Below, piece after piece: positions 33,835 through 44,849 of a DNA stretch of 64,000 bases. Position numbers and translations under genes: made by a program. The stretch comes from Aquanectria penicillioides. Taxonomy: Eukaryota > Ascomycota > Sordariomycetes > Hypocreales > Nectriaceae. Location of the stretch: assembly GCA_003415625.1 (NCBI GenBank), contig PYIU01000011.1:385001-449000 (forward strand), in the 5' to 3' direction. Each line of letters starts with the position of its first letter. Positions within the stretch are counted from its first letter, which is position 1. The notes beneath the pieces are model-generated. The model did not search any database. It was not told where the DNA came from and was given only the letters and a program-made list of their open reading frames with translations.

Positions 33835-36800
33835 ATGGCTTCTACCACAGAAGCTACCCCTCCTGTTCCCGCTCCCGCTCCCGTCCCCACCGCCACTCCC
33901 GAGAGCAACGATGTGAAGCCCGCCGAGACCCCCGTTGCCGAAGCCCCGGTCGAGGCCGAGGAGCCAATCGCGACCGAAAAGCCCGTCGAAGACTCCAAGC
34001 CCGCCGAAGAGTCCAAGCCTGCTGAGGCCCCAGTTGCTGAAGAGGCTGCTGAGGACTCAACACCTGCCGAGGCCTTGACCCCTGCCTCTGAGGCTGTTGA
34101 AGAGACTGCACCCGTAGAGGAGTCTAAACCTGCGGAAGAGTCCAAGCCCGAGGAAGAGACCCCCGTGGAGGAGTCCAAGCCTGCTGAAGAGGCCGCTCCT
34201 GTTGAGGAGACTGCTCCCGTCGAGGAGTCTAAGCCCACAGAAGAGACCGCAGCTGTCGAAGAGTCTAAGCCTGCGGAGGAGTCTGCCCCTGTTGAGGAGA
34301 CTAAGCCCGCAGAGGAGGCCCCCGTGGAGGAGGCTAAGCCTGCCGAGGAGACTGCTCCCGTCGAGGAGTCCAAGCCCACAGAAGAGCCCGCCGCTGTCGA
34401 GGAGTCTAAGCCCGCAGAGGAAGCTCCTGTGGAAGAGACTAAGCCTGCCGAAGAGACTGCACCTGTGGAAGAGACCAAACCCACAGAAGAGTCTGCGCCT
34501 GCCGAGGAGTCTAAGCCTGCTGAAGAGACTGCACCTGTAGAAGAGACCAAGCCTACAGAAGAAACTGCCCCCGTCGAAGAGACAAAGCCTGTCGAAGAGA
34601 CAGCAGCCGTCGAAGAGTCTGCCCCCGTTGAGGAGTCTAAGCCCACAGAAGAGACCACGCCAGTGGAAGAGGCTAAGCCCGCGGAAGAGACCGCCCCCGT
34701 CGAAGAGACTGAGCCCGCGGAGGAGTCTGCACCTGTTGAGGAGACCAAGCCCGCAGAAGAGACCCCCGTGGAAGAGACTAAGCCCGCAGAGGAGACTGTT
34801 GCTGTCGAAGAGACCGCGCCAGTCGAAGAGTCCAAGCCCGCGGAAGACAAGACCGAGCCCGTAGAGGAGTCTAAGCCTGCAGAGGAGGCTCCTGTCGTGG
34901 AAGAGTCTGCACCCGTGGAAGAGAAGGCCGAGCCTGCTGAGGAGTCCAAGCCCGCAGAAGAGACCCCTGTGGAAGAGGCTAAGCCTGCAGAAGAGTCTGC
35001 TCCCGTGGAGGAGGCTGAGCCTGCAGAGGAGACTCCAGTGGCAGAAGAGAAATCTGAGCCCGCCGCAGAGGAGAAGACCGAGCCTGTCGAAGAGGCTAAG
35101 CCCACAGAGGAGTCTGCACCTGTTGAGGAGACCAAGCCCGCAGAAGAGACCCCCGTGGAAGAGGCTAAGCCCGCAGAAGAGTCTGCTCCCGTGGAGGAGT
35201 CCAAGCCTGAAGAACCCGCTCCCCCCGTGGAGACTTCAGAGCCCGTAGAAACTTCAGATCCTGTAGAGCCCACAGAAGAATCCAAGCCTGAGGAGGACTC
35301 TAAGCCTACGGAAGATTCCCAGCCTGTAGAAGACTCCAAGACTGTAGAAGCCCCCGAGCCTTCAGAGACTGTGGAAGCTGTTGAGACTGTTGAAGATTCT
35401 AAGCCCGCAGAGACAGAGCCCGCAGAGGCCCCTGCGGAGGCTACCGAGACTGTTGAAGCAACTGAGCCCGTTGAGGAATCTAAGCCCGAGCCTGCTGAAG
35501 AGTCTAAGCCTGAGGAGGAGACCAAGGCCGTAGAGGAATCTACACCTGCCGAAGCTCCTGTTGAGGCTGCTGAGCCCGTTGAAGAATCCAAGCCTGTGGA
35601 GGAGGAGTCCAAGCCCGTGGAGGAAGTTTCAGAGCCTGTTGAAGAGTCCAAGCCCGAGCCTGCCGAAGCCACTGAGCCTGTTGAGGAGTCGAAGCCTGCT
35701 GAAGCTCCCGAGGCTGTAGAAGAGTCCAAGACTGAAGAGGTTCCCGAGGCTGCGCCAGCAGAGGAGTCCAAGCCAGTTGAGGAAGCTCCCGTCGCTGCTG
35801 AGGCCGCCGAGCCCGAGGCAGAGACCAAGGCTGAGGAGGAGGCTGCACCTGCCGAGGCCCCGGTGGCCGTTGAGGCATCTGAGCCCGTTGAAGAGACCAA
35901 GCCAGTAGACGAGGCCCCTGTGGAAGAGTCTAAGCCCGCAGAAGAGGCCCCTGTGGAGGCCCCCGTTGAGGAGGCTACACCCGCTGAGGAGCCCGCTGCC
36001 GTTCCCGCATCTGAGCCAGTCGAGGAAACCAAGCCCGAGCCCACAGAGGCCGTCGAGCCCGTGGAAGAGTCTAAGCCAGAGCCCGAGGCCGTTCCTGAGC
36101 CCGTGGAGGAATCCAAGGCTGAGGAGGCCCCTGTGGAAGAGACCAAGCCCGCAGAGGAGGCCCCTGTGGAGGCCCCTGTGGAGGAGTCCAAGCCTACAGA
36201 GGAGCCTGCTCCCGCAGAGGAGAAGGCTGCTGAGCCTGTCGAAGAGAAGGCCGAGGCTGTGGAAGAGACCAAGCCAGAGCCTACTGAGGAGGCCAAGCCC
36301 GCAGAGGAATCTGCGCCAGTCGAGGAGAAGACTGAGCCCGTGGAGGAGGCTACACCTGCGGAAGAGTCTGCACCTGTCGAAGAGGCCAAGCCAGAGCCTG
36401 CAGAGGAATCAGCACCCGTGGAGGAGAAGGCTGAGGCTGTAGAAGAGTCCAAGCCCGCTGAGGAGACCCCCGTGGAGGCCCCTGTGGAAGAGGCCAAGCC
36501 CGAAGAGGAGGCTCCAGTGGAGGCCCCTGTGGAGGAGTCCAAGCCTACAGAGGAGCCCGCTCCCGCTGAGGAGAAGGCCGAGCCAGTCGAGGAAAAGACT
36601 GAGCCCGTGGAGGAGAAGGCCGAGGAAGTTGCTCCCGTGGAAGAGGCCAAGCCCGCTGAGGAGGCTGCACCTGTTGAAGAGAAGGCTGAGGTCACAGAGG
36701 AGGCCAAGCCCGCAGAGGAATCTGCGCCAGTTGAGGAGAAGACTGAGGCTGTAGAAGAGACCAAGCCTGCAGAGGAGGCCCCTGTGGAGGAGTCCAAGCC

Positions 36801-37278
36801 TGCAGAGGAGCCCGCTCCCGCAGAGGAGACGACCGAGCCCGTGGAGGAGAAGGCCGAGGAAGTTGCGCCTGTGGAGGAGAAGACTGAGCCCGTAGAGGAG
36901 GCCAAGCCTGCGGAAGAGTCTGCGCCCGTCGAGGAGGTCAAGGCCGTGGAGCCAGAAGCTCCCGTGGCCGAGGAGGCCAAGGTCGAGCCCGTCGAAGAGT
37001 CCAAGGCTGTTGAATCGGAAGATCAAAAGCCAGTCGAGGCTCCTGTGGACGTTGAGGCTCCCAAGTCCGAGGTTGTCGAGGAGTCCAAGCCCGCTGAGGA
37101 GGTTCCCGAGACCAAGGAGGAATCCAAGGTCGAGGAACCAGAAGTTCCCAAGGCCGCCGAGGCTCCCGTTCCCGTGGAGGCTCCAGTGACTGCTGAGGCT
37201 CCCGTGACGGCAGAGGCTCCTGTGACTGCCGAAGCTCCCGTAACTTTGGAGGCTTCCAAGGTCGTTGAGGTTGCCTAA
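33835..37278 (+). CDS. giant low-complexity Pro-Glu-Val-Lys-Ala-Ser repeat protein (1147 aa)
   Basis: One uninterrupted frame from a strong start to a stop at 37278. Almost the whole protein is a degenerate repeat built from blocks such as VEESKPAEE, VEETKPAEE and APVEE, roughly 9-11 residues long. It is extremely acidic with regular Lys and Pro, and contains essentially no aromatic residues and no Cys. Such composition predicts a disordered, extended or spring-like chain; the residue set is close to the PEVK segment of titin, though homology is not claimed. The last 60 residues change to APVTAEAPVTAEAPV copies. There is no signal peptide or membrane segment, so it is probably cytosolic. A 1064-codon frame also exists on the opposite strand (33810-37004) because the codons avoid CTA/TTA/TCA in that register; this is judged a shadow. 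No introns. Function unknown. Confidence 0.85.
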   Translation: MASTTEATPPVPAPAPVPTATPESNDVKPAETPVAEAPVEAEEPIATEKPVEDSKPAEESKPAEAPVAEEAAEDSTPAEALTPASEAVEETAPVEESKPAEESKPEEETPVEESKPAEEAAPVEETAPVEESKPTEETAAVEESKPAEESAPVEETKPAEEAPVEEAKPAEETAPVEESKPTEEPAAVEESKPAEEAPVEETKPAEETAPVEETKPTEESAPAEESKPAEETAPVEETKPTEETAPVEETKPVEETAAVEESAPVEESKPTEETTPVEEAKPAEETAPVEETEPAEESAPVEETKPAEETPVEETKPAEETVAVEETAPVEESKPAEDKTEPVEESKPAEEAPVVEESAPVEEKAEPAEESKPAEETPVEEAKPAEESAPVEEAEPAEETPVAEEKSEPAAEEKTEPVEEAKPTEESAPVEETKPAEETPVEEAKPAEESAPVEESKPEEPAPPVETSEPVETSDPVEPTEESKPEEDSKPTEDSQPVEDSKTVEAPEPSETVEAVETVEDSKPAETEPAEAPAEATETVEATEPVEESKPEPAEESKPEEETKAVEESTPAEAPVEAAEPVEESKPVEEESKPVEEVSEPVEESKPEPAEATEPVEESKPAEAPEAVEESKTEEVPEAAPAEESKPVEEAPVAAEAAEPEAETKAEEEAAPAEAPVAVEASEPVEETKPVDEAPVEESKPAEEAPVEAPVEEATPAEEPAAVPASEPVEETKPEPTEAVEPVEESKPEPEAVPEPVEESKAEEAPVEETKPAEEAPVEAPVEESKPTEEPAPAEEKAAEPVEEKAEAVEETKPEPTEEAKPAEESAPVEEKTEPVEEATPAEESAPVEEAKPEPAEESAPVEEKAEAVEESKPAEETPVEAPVEEAKPEEEAPVEAPVEESKPTEEPAPAEEKAEPVEEKTEPVEEKAEEVAPVEEAKPAEEAAPVEEKAEVTEEAKPAEESAPVEEKTEAVEETKPAEEAPVEESKPAEEPAPAEETTEPVEEKAEEVAPVEEKTEPVEEAKPAEESAPVEEVKAVEPEAPVAEEAKVEPVEESKAVESEDQKPVEAPVDVEAPKSEVVEESKPAEEVPETKEESKVEEPEVPKAAEAPVPVEAPVTAEAPVTAEAPVTAEAPVTLEASKVVEVA
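33900..37255 (+). repeat. tandem coding repeat array, about 27-33 bp period
   Basis: The unit encodes VEE(S/T)KPAEE. Bases such as GAAGAGTCTAAGCCC recur dozens of times with synonymous changes. The array is long enough to be prone to length change between strains and to collapse in short-read assemblies. Confidence 0.85.
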
Positions 37279-37908
37279 ATGAATTGAGAAGAATGCCACG
37301 GAGGCCATGACATCTGATATTGACGGAGGGCCCATGGGGCCATGATAACGCGAAACCCACGGAAACTTCAATTAGCGTCCAAGTCACGACATTTACGAAT
37401 CATGAAGCTTTGGATGTTGGCAAAAACAAAAGAAGACAAAAAAAAAAACAGTTTGAGAGATGCATTGAATCTCGAGGAACAAAGATATTACCCAGCCTTG
37501 TTGAACCGCCGCTTGATGCGGCGGAGGAGAGGAGGACTCATGTTTGGCTAGGCTTTGGCTGTGTCATGTTTGGTTGACCGAGGGGACTGCTTCCGATATC
37601 AGTCTCCATGATAAGATCTGGTGGTCTCAACACCACAGACGGGGAACGGACAGCACGTGTATCATCATTTTGTGACCTCTTTTGCGACCTTGTTTTGTTC
37701 AAGTTTTGCTCTTGCTTGGACGAGTTATTCGTCGCATTGGCATTAATTAAAAGTTCCAGTTGTTTCCCTTTCTGCGCTACATCTGTTCTGTTCTTTTTTT
37801 TTTTTTTTTTTTTTATCTGTTGAGGGCACATTGATGATTCTCTGGAAATTTGAACACACCGGAGCGGGGAAACATGGAGAATTTGTGATTGAAATTACAT
37901 AGTTATGT
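37279..37908. other. 3' intergenic region with poly-T tract
   Basis: Holds an A tract at about 37438-37448 and a run of 22 T near 37794-37815, between convergent genes. No frame is supported. Confidence 0.5.
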
Positions 37909-40327
37909 CTAGGAAAACAAGTTGTCGATTTCGTATTTGAGCGAAAGACTGGTGTTCATGGCAGAAAGTGATGCGAGAAGCTCAGCAGAGCTATCCTGAA
38001 ACAAATCTTGTGACTCTGATGCGTCAAATGGCCCAGGTACATTCCACTGCGAAGAGTAGTTATCATCATGAGACATTTCCATGTCTGAATTGTTCTGGTC
38101 ATTCGACGCCTCCAATGCCATGGCCATTTGGCGACTATACTCTTGTTGCCAAGGCATGTTCTCGGGGACGGACGCATCCACGTCTTCGGCCGAGTCTTGA
38201 TTCGTCTCTCGTCTACGCTCAGGTCCTTCAGCAAAGGATTTGTCAGAACGAAGTCCAAACCCATCAGTGCACTGATCCAATGAGGAAATCAGATCTTGAT
38301 CCATGGGACAGTATGGCGGGTCTTTCAGTTTCCCCAAACGAGCTGGAAACCGGGAGAAGATGTTGGGGTCTGAAGTAACGTCCCACTCGGGAAGGGGACC
38401 TTTCGAATGAGCTCGGAAAAGAGCATCAACCCATAAGCGCGCAGGTGCGTAGAAATCTCTCATGGCACCTAGGATCATGAAGACAGTTTTGAGAGCATCT
38501 ATGTTCTCGTCAAGAAGGTTGGCGTCGTTTTCGGTTTGTAGTTGATTGAGAAATACTTGGCCGGACAGGAATAGACTGTATCCGAGGAATGGAGGCTGTG
38601 AGTCGAGAGGGATTGTTAGAGATGCAACTACGTAATATGTAGAATGCGCATGTGAAAGTCACAGCCACTTACAATGATGATATCCTGACTCATTGCACTC
38701 TCGGCAATCAGAGTGATGGCATGCGCGCTGCTCATGCAAGACAGAGCCCGCTCCCTCAAGAAAAATCTAGGAGCAGCAGGATACTCCACCTCGCCCTTGT
38801 CGATTGATGCTCTTCGTTGGTTTACTTTGAACTGAGTCCGTCTGAGGTTTTCGATGCCATCGTTTTCTACACCACCCCTAAGACCTTGACTATCTGCGCT
38901 CTTTACAACTCCGATGGGAAGGAACACGCGGTTGAGAATGATCCGGGAAGCGTGGAGCAAGCTGAGTAAAAGAAGAGACTCGCACAACCCAGTGTCAGGA
39001 TCAGACTGGCGATCAAAGTCGGCAGCATCAATGAAATCCCGTTCTAAATCCCATATCGAGATGCTGTCGAGGTCCTGCTTTAAGCACATGAATTCGGAGT
39101 TGTGGGCCCATGGGGCTGGTGTCAACCTAGTAGCATCTTTCAGTGACAAGACCGAGATCTTCTTGTATAGGGCTGTCAAGAAGGAGAATAGCTGTCTCGA
39201 GTCCTTGGGACAGTCGCCAAGCCCTTCATTAGAAAGGGCTGCCCCATTAGCTGCAGACATCGAACGTGACTGAGTTGACTGCCCTGCTGAATGCAGGAGC
39301 TTTGCCAAGGAGAGGTACTGACACACTGTGTCGATTGACTGAATGGAGTTTGCATCGGAAACCTGTTCACTCCCTCTTGTTAGTGAAGTTGCAAGTTTAA
39401 ATGCCGTCGCTATTATTTATTATTAGCCAAGACATAGCCAATGATGAAGTGATCTTACAAATATCACACCATGCTTGGAAACCGTTTCCATGGTATGACT
39501 CTGCTATCGACAGCAAGCAAAGCACAAACAATTGATCCAGTTGATCATCGGACTTTTGTTGCCCACCGTTGCTTATTGAACTTGATGGGTTGGACATGGT
39601 GTCTCTGGCATCTGTGATGAAGTCCACGCTGAGATTTGAAGACACAAATGATGCATGGCGACTAAAATGGATGCTTATTGAACAGATGGCATGGCATAGC
39701 GCCCTGGCAATGCGCGAGCATTGCAGCCGAGATAGAAACACCGACATTGTCATGATAGGGAGTTGGTGTATATCGCTTATCATGGAGAAGAAAATGTCAA
39801 TTAAGTGTGAGATTTGGGAGATTTGCATTTTCTCTCTTTGCGAATATCATGCATTAGCTTTTTGCTTCGTGGGGATGAGCTCCATCGACAAACTGGGATC
39901 ACTCACTGGCCAAGAAAATATTGCTGTCCTCCAAGGGCAACTTCCAGGTGCGACTTCCATGGGTCTGTATCCAACCCAACACCGGCCAGCTGTTGGGGCG
40001 AGTTCTCAAATGCTGGTGACGGATCGTTGCGATGGGACGATGTCGACGAAGTGCTGGTTGTGTGCCAGTCTTCTATGGCCGTGTGGCACGATGAGGATCC
40101 TGGTAGAGATGCTGTAGGTGCATGGGGGCGACGTTTGGGCCTCGGGCCGCGACGACGGCGATTGTAGTTGAATTCACATTCCACTTGGTTCCGTTGACAG
40201 TTTGTACAGGGCTGAAGGCCGCTGCATCGCACCTAGACACAGGCATTCATCAATCACGATTGGATCTCGACTGCAATCTGCGTTTGCCTACCTTTCTTTT
40301 CCTACAAGTCTCACAGGCGAGCATCAT
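37909..40327 (-). CDS. Zn2Cys6 transcription factor
   Basis: Start ATG at 40327 (MMLACETCRKRK). Introns 40233-40291, 39836-39906, 39374-39458 and 38596-38672 give 708 aa in frame. The cluster spans intron 1: CETCRKRKVRCSGLQPC then TNCQRNQVEC, C-x2-C-x6-C-x5-C-x2-C-x6-C, with a strongly basic linker (NYNRRRRGPRPKRR). Residues 60-110 are Ser/Thr-rich. The middle region (MSVFLSRLQCSRIARAL, LFVLCLLSIAESYHGNGF) fits a fungal regulatory domain. The C-terminus is acidic and Gln/Asn-rich (DASVPENMPWQQEY, NNSDMEMSHDDNYSSQ), a likely activation region. It lies on the same strand as the FAD monooxygenase, 0.55 kb downstream of its stop, at the edge of the metabolic island, and is a candidate pathway regulator. 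The splice choice at 39374 rests on frame and is less certain. Confidence 0.85.
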
Positions 40328-40873
40328 GCTAGCTAGTCTTGATGATGAGACTCAATCACGGATGCCACAGGCTGAGAATTTGCGCAATACAATACGCGAC
40401 AGTCAAGCAGCCAGCTCCTATCTTTGCCCCCGTCCATCGCATCTCCAATCTAGGATGCGGGGTTGGAGATTCTTGGTGTCTATTGGCCAATCGCCTATCA
40501 GAGTCTCTTATCTCGAGATACTCCGAGCGATTGCACTAGACCCTGGTAAGAGACCAATAAGATTAGATTAAATACACTGAAGATTCGGCTTTCTGTGAAT
40601 GGTTAGCCTTGAGCGGCGTGGCGATTGCAGTTAGCCGACGAAGTGATTAGATGTTCGGCCTACACGAGAATGGATGTTTCCTGAGGCAAAGGCCCAGGCA
40701 CAGTGGACATCTGCATTGAAAAGCTCATCCCGCATGCATGTGTCTCCAGGGCGGGGTTGGATTATCACGTTCAGACTTGTACGATAGCATGGTCACAACT
40801 CTAGGTCGATGCAAGGGTATCAGTTTTTTTAGCATCAATCAAACTGTCAAATGTATTAACCCCGAAAAGGGCA
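40328..40873. other. intergenic, regulator promoter / monooxygenase 3' region
   Basis: Open frames on the plus strand here (40122-40571) are antisense to the regulator's first exons and carry no motif. Confidence 0.5.
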
Positions 40874-42322
40874 CTACCGGATCATGACCTCCTCAGAGGT
40901 GACTGGAGGAACAATCAAATCTGCTGTACCCGCAACGACATCATCACCTGGCAAATCTTTGACAGGTTCCTTCTCCGATGACATGCTGCCCGTATGTTCG
41001 TACGACCCTCCCGCTGGCAAAGCCAGTTCTGTGATAGTGCCTTGCTTGCCGCTCTTAACATCAGCAGCCAGATGATCAAAGTTGGCCTCCGCAACCTTCT
41101 CTGCATCATGCTCAAGCACCCAATCCATGCGGTAGATGGACAGAATTCCCGGGTTGGCCGCGACAAACTCTGGTGTCCACTCAACCTTGTGGTACGTGTC
41201 TCGGTTGCTCACACTGCTCATGTGGATAACGTGGCTGCGATTGAACCGAACGCGCTCAAAGACCTTGAGGCCAAGCTTGACGTCCTTATTGGCGCGATCC
41301 AGACAGACGGCGAGTGTCACACCGTCTTCGATAGCTTGAGCACCGCCTTGTCCCGAGGATGGGAGATGAGTGTGCGCAGCATCGCCGATTACCACTGTAC
41401 GGGCCGTCTTGGAGAGCCACGTTTCAAGAGGGTCACGCCAGACGAGTTTGTAGTCGACCAGGCGGTCAGAGGGTGTTTGCCGGACAATTTCCTTGACATG
41501 TTCCTCGAATCCAGCCTCTTCGAGGTAGCGAAGGGCTTCTTCGTGTTTGCCTGGAAATGACCAGGACTCTCCAATGTCATTGTCATCCTTGTGTGTCACC
41601 GCCCAACCCAGATCGCGACCTTCGTTCCAAACGTATGTAACACAGTGGACGTCAGGACCGACCCACAACCTGGTGATATCCTTCTTCGGGTTGCTGATGC
41701 TGGCGATGAGAGGGTTCTTCCTTTGCTCATCTGTGATGGTATAATACGCTCGATAGATGGCGTAGCCCGAGTTCACTTTGGTATCGGGAAGACCGAGAAC
41801 CTTTTGTCGAGCCGCGGATCGCGGTCCATCTGCCGCGACGACAACATCACCCATGATCTTCTCTCCAGAGGACAGGACCACACCGACGGGACCATCCGTG
41901 TCCGTATCAATATACTCGACCACCGAGTTGCCCAGGCGGATGTCTACTCCGATCTCAGTGGCATACTGCATGCACGTGTAGTGCATATGTCCACGGTGAC
42001 CAGCAAGTTGGAACGGATAATGGTGCGGGTGAAGATTCCACGGCTCATCGCAGAGGAACTCGTCCTTTTGATTATAGAATTCGAACCGCTCTGCGGTTCT
42101 GATCGCATTGGCAAGAATCGTTCGCCCAATACGGCCATCGCCCCATTTGGCAATAATGCGTCCGCCGTTGGGAAAGAAGTCGATTACATCACCCTGGTCG
42201 GCGCTTGTGGGATATTTTTCAATGAGAATTGGGTTCATTCCACGAAGCCGGCATTCGATAGCCGCTGTGAGGCCGGCGAAGCCCGCGCCTACAATGACTA
42301 CACGAAGTCCTTCGGACGGCAT
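40874..42322 (-). CDS. FAD-dependent monooxygenase (salicylate-hydroxylase type)
   Basis: An intronless frame of 482 aa from ATG 42322. All three flavin-hydroxylase motifs are present: GAGFAG at residues 12-17 (FAD dinucleotide fold), the DG motif AADGPRSAAR around residues 163-172, and the GD motif VIGDAAH at residues 311-317, followed by PSSGQGGAQAIEDG. This is the group A flavoprotein monooxygenase family (PF01494) that hydroxylates or epoxidises aromatic and terpenoid substrates using NAD(P)H and O2. The C-terminal 60 residues are a Pro/Glu/Ser-rich tail. Length is typical. It is divergent from a sugar-porter-type MFS gene, with four GATAAG sites between them, suggesting joint, nitrogen-linked control. 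The substrate cannot be read. Confidence 0.88.
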   Translation of the reverse strand: MPSEGLRVVIVGAGFAGLTAAIECRLRGMNPILIEKYPTSADQGDVIDFFPNGGRIIAKWGDGRIGRTILANAIRTAERFEFYNQKDEFLCDEPWNLHPHHYPFQLAGHRGHMHYTCMQYATEIGVDIRLGNSVVEYIDTDTDGPVGVVLSSGEKIMGDVVVAADGPRSAARQKVLGLPDTKVNSGYAIYRAYYTITDEQRKNPLIASISNPKKDITRLWVGPDVHCVTYVWNEGRDLGWAVTHKDDNDIGESWSFPGKHEEALRYLEEAGFEEHVKEIVRQTPSDRLVDYKLVWRDPLETWLSKTARTVVIGDAAHTHLPSSGQGGAQAIEDGVTLAVCLDRANKDVKLGLKVFERVRFNRSHVIHMSSVSNRDTYHKVEWTPEFVAANPGILSIYRMDWVLEHDAEKVAEANFDHLAADVKSGKQGTITELALPAGGSYEHTGSMSSEKEPVKDLPGDDVVAGTADLIVPPVTSEEVMIR

Positions 42323-42910
42323 GGTGGATAATTGTGTAAGAGTTTGTTGGTAACGATAACTTCAAATGCAGAAGGTAGTTCTGTGTTGGCAATTGGCAAA
42401 CTCCAAGGTTAATCTGACCACTCGAATTTAAGTATAATCGCCTTCGGACAAAAGTCCAACATGGAAGTAACCTCCATGGCATTTGGTGCTAATCTTCTTC
42501 AGCTCTGCCCTGTGCTAGCTGCGTTGCGACCATAGACGGCTGCAATTGCGGACATTTACAGATGTGGAGAGGAAGTTCACAAATGGAGAAACTCAAGATA
42601 AGAAACGAATCGGACAAATGCCTTGAGATACCCAAATGAGTTTTATCGTAAATTGGCTAACTCTTCGTGGTTACGGAAAATAGGGACGCTTATCTCTAGC
42701 CTTATCAACATGCCCTCGCAGCCGATAAGGTAAATCATATTGAGGCTAGTCTGTCAAGTAACACGATTCGTGCAGAATCACAACAAAGCAATGTTTCGGA
42801 ATTTTATATAGGTCTGAGTAATATGAAGAAGTAATTCCTTTCAATGGAATCGTACGACTCGTATCCTTTCTCAATTCAAACTACCAGCTCTCTCAGCTAT
42901 CTGGACCACG
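42323..42910. promoter_or_regulatory. divergent promoter with four GATAAG sites
   Basis: GATAAG preceded by A, T or C is seen at 42596-42602 (+), 42689-42695 (-), 42701-42707 (-) and 42723-42729 (+). HGATAR is the binding site of fungal GATA factors (AreA/NIT2). About 0.3 GATAAG would be expected by chance in a sequence of this length on both strands. Confidence 0.6.
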
Positions 42911-44849
42911 ATGTTACAGCTTGCTCGTCTTTCGCCCATCCCAGCGTACTCCTTGGCGCTGCTGTCTGGCTCACTAGCTTTAAGCATTTTGGCCTATGAT
43001 GCTAGCATGATCAATAACCTAAACATTCTTCCTCAATACCTTGCTCGTGAGTATGATTCCGGGAGCGGGAGGCTTGATCTGACATGTTCCAGACTTCAAC
43101 CTCGATTCATCATTGATCGGCCTTAACACCGCCATTGTGAGTGCTGGGTCTATTGTGGCGGGTCCTTTCGTTGGCCCTCTGCTTGACCGGTTCGGTCGAA
43201 GAGCCGGCCTAGTATGTAGCTCCATTCTTGTTTTGCTTGGAGCAATCCTGCAAACTACCGCCACCAAGGGTACGCAAAGATTCAAAGAACAATTTATGCA
43301 AATCGTAACTAAGACACGCCGTGTAGAGGTGCAGTTTGTGATCGGTCGGTTCTTCATCGGCATGGCGTCAACCGTCAGCGGCACAACAAGTCCTATGTGG
43401 GTGATGGAGCTAGCATCGCCTCGAAACAGAGGTCTTTTAGTTGGATCCCTAGTCACTTGTCTTCCTTTTTCGGGACTTATCGTAATATTTGTGACCCTTG
43501 GTGTATACCAGTCTGAGAACAACTGGGCCTGGAGAGGACCAATTCTCGTTAGTAAGACCGATTGACGGCTCGAAATTTTGCTAATGGTTGGTTCCCTAGG
43601 GAGAGGCTCTTCCTGCTCTATTGTGCCTCTTGATTCTCCCCTTCACTGACGAAAGCCCCCGATGGCTGATTTACCAAGGCTACAGCACTGAGGTTTGTGA
43701 ATGGTTGCGTCTCACTACCTTGATTGACGCTGACATGGCATAGGCTCTAGAAGTCATCACTCGCCTGCACGCAAATGGAAACTCCAACGACTCGTTGGTC
43801 GCGGCAGAGTTCAAAGAAATCACTGACACGCTAGAATTTGAAAAGAAAAATTCAGGGGGGTGGAGGTCTTTAGTTCAACCAGGTACGCGACACAAAGATT
43901 ACTATCATAATCACGAAGCTCATATACACCTAGGTGCTAATCTCCGCCGATTCGGAATTGCCGTTCTTTGTAACATCTTCTACCAAATAGTTGGGGCACA
44001 GATGATCCTGTATGTCAATCATCCACAGCCTGATGCAATGTTTTCGCTAACCCTCTCAGCTACTTTTTTTCGTTGATTATCCAGCAAGCTGGTATTTCCA
44101 GCGTGCGAACCACGTTGCTGATAAACATGGGACTCGCAATTTGGGCCAGCATTTGGGTCGGGATTGGCGGCTGGCTTGTCAATCGTGTAGGCCGTAAGAA
44201 GTGCTTAGGTATGTTCTTTTGTGCTTGTTCATCAACAAAAAGGCTAACTCTTTCAGTCTATGGCACATCCTTCATGACTGTAACTTTGGCAATCTTGGCA
44301 GTCTTGGGTTACTTGAATGAGTCAAGTAGCAAGACCTCTTACAGCACTGGGGCTATTGCAATCGTTTTCCTATTTCAAATTGCCTCCTGCAGCACATGGT
44401 GAGTGATCAATTCGCATCAACATGTCCACAACGTGAAGCAAATCCTTACAAAGCATATCAGGTTCAATCTCGCATACAGTTACCCGCCAGAGGTGCTGCG
44501 TTACTCACAGCGAGCAAAGGGTGTCGCAACCGCCCAAGCAATTGGCTTTGCAATGAGCTTTCTAAACCTGTATACCACTCCTATCGCTCTTGAAAAGATA
44601 ACTTGGAAGTACTATGCCGCCAACGCTGGCTGGAACGTCGTCATTGTAGTCGTCGTTCAGTGGCTGTTTGTGGAGACTAAGGGAAGGACCCTTGAAGAAG
44701 TGGACGAGATTTTCGATGGTGGCGTACATACTGATGGAATACATATTGGAGCTGGCAAGATGTTGGTTTTGGATGGCACTGAGGCAGGGATAAAGCAGGA
44801 TGGGGCTGAAGTAACCATTGTTTCCTCAGAGAAGAGTGAGAAGATGTAA
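42911..44849 (+). CDS. MFS sugar-porter-family transporter
   Basis: Nine exons. Introns are 43047-43092, 43270-43326, 43548-43599, 43693-43743, 43883-43933, 44010-44059, 44209-44256 and 44399-44461, giving 506 aa in frame. Sugar-porter (PF00083) signatures are in order: LDRFGRRAG in loop 2-3, TDESPRWLIYQG at the end of TM6, QQAGISSVRTTLL in TM7-8, VNRVGRKK in loop 8-9 and VETKGRTLEEVDEIF after TM12. Twelve hydrophobic segments can be followed through the exons. The many short exons match fungal lactose/quinate-like permeases. It is divergent from the FAD monooxygenase and followed by an aldehyde dehydrogenase on the same strand, fitting uptake of an organic acid or sugar-like compound. The transported compound is not predictable. 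Confidence 0.85.

Noticed and set aside
33810..37004. 1064-codon minus-strand Ser/Gly-rich frame as a gene
   Set aside because: It is the mechanical antisense of the plus-strand repeat, which has the good promoter, start context and complete end. Kept only as a finding.
36409..37371. 320-codon Leu/Gly-rich frame on the minus strand
   Set aside because: Another register of the same repeat; no independent signal.
37794..37815. Poly-T tract as a transposon tail
   Set aside because: No reverse-transcriptase relic or target duplication near it; simple tracts also occur at 21274 and 32258.
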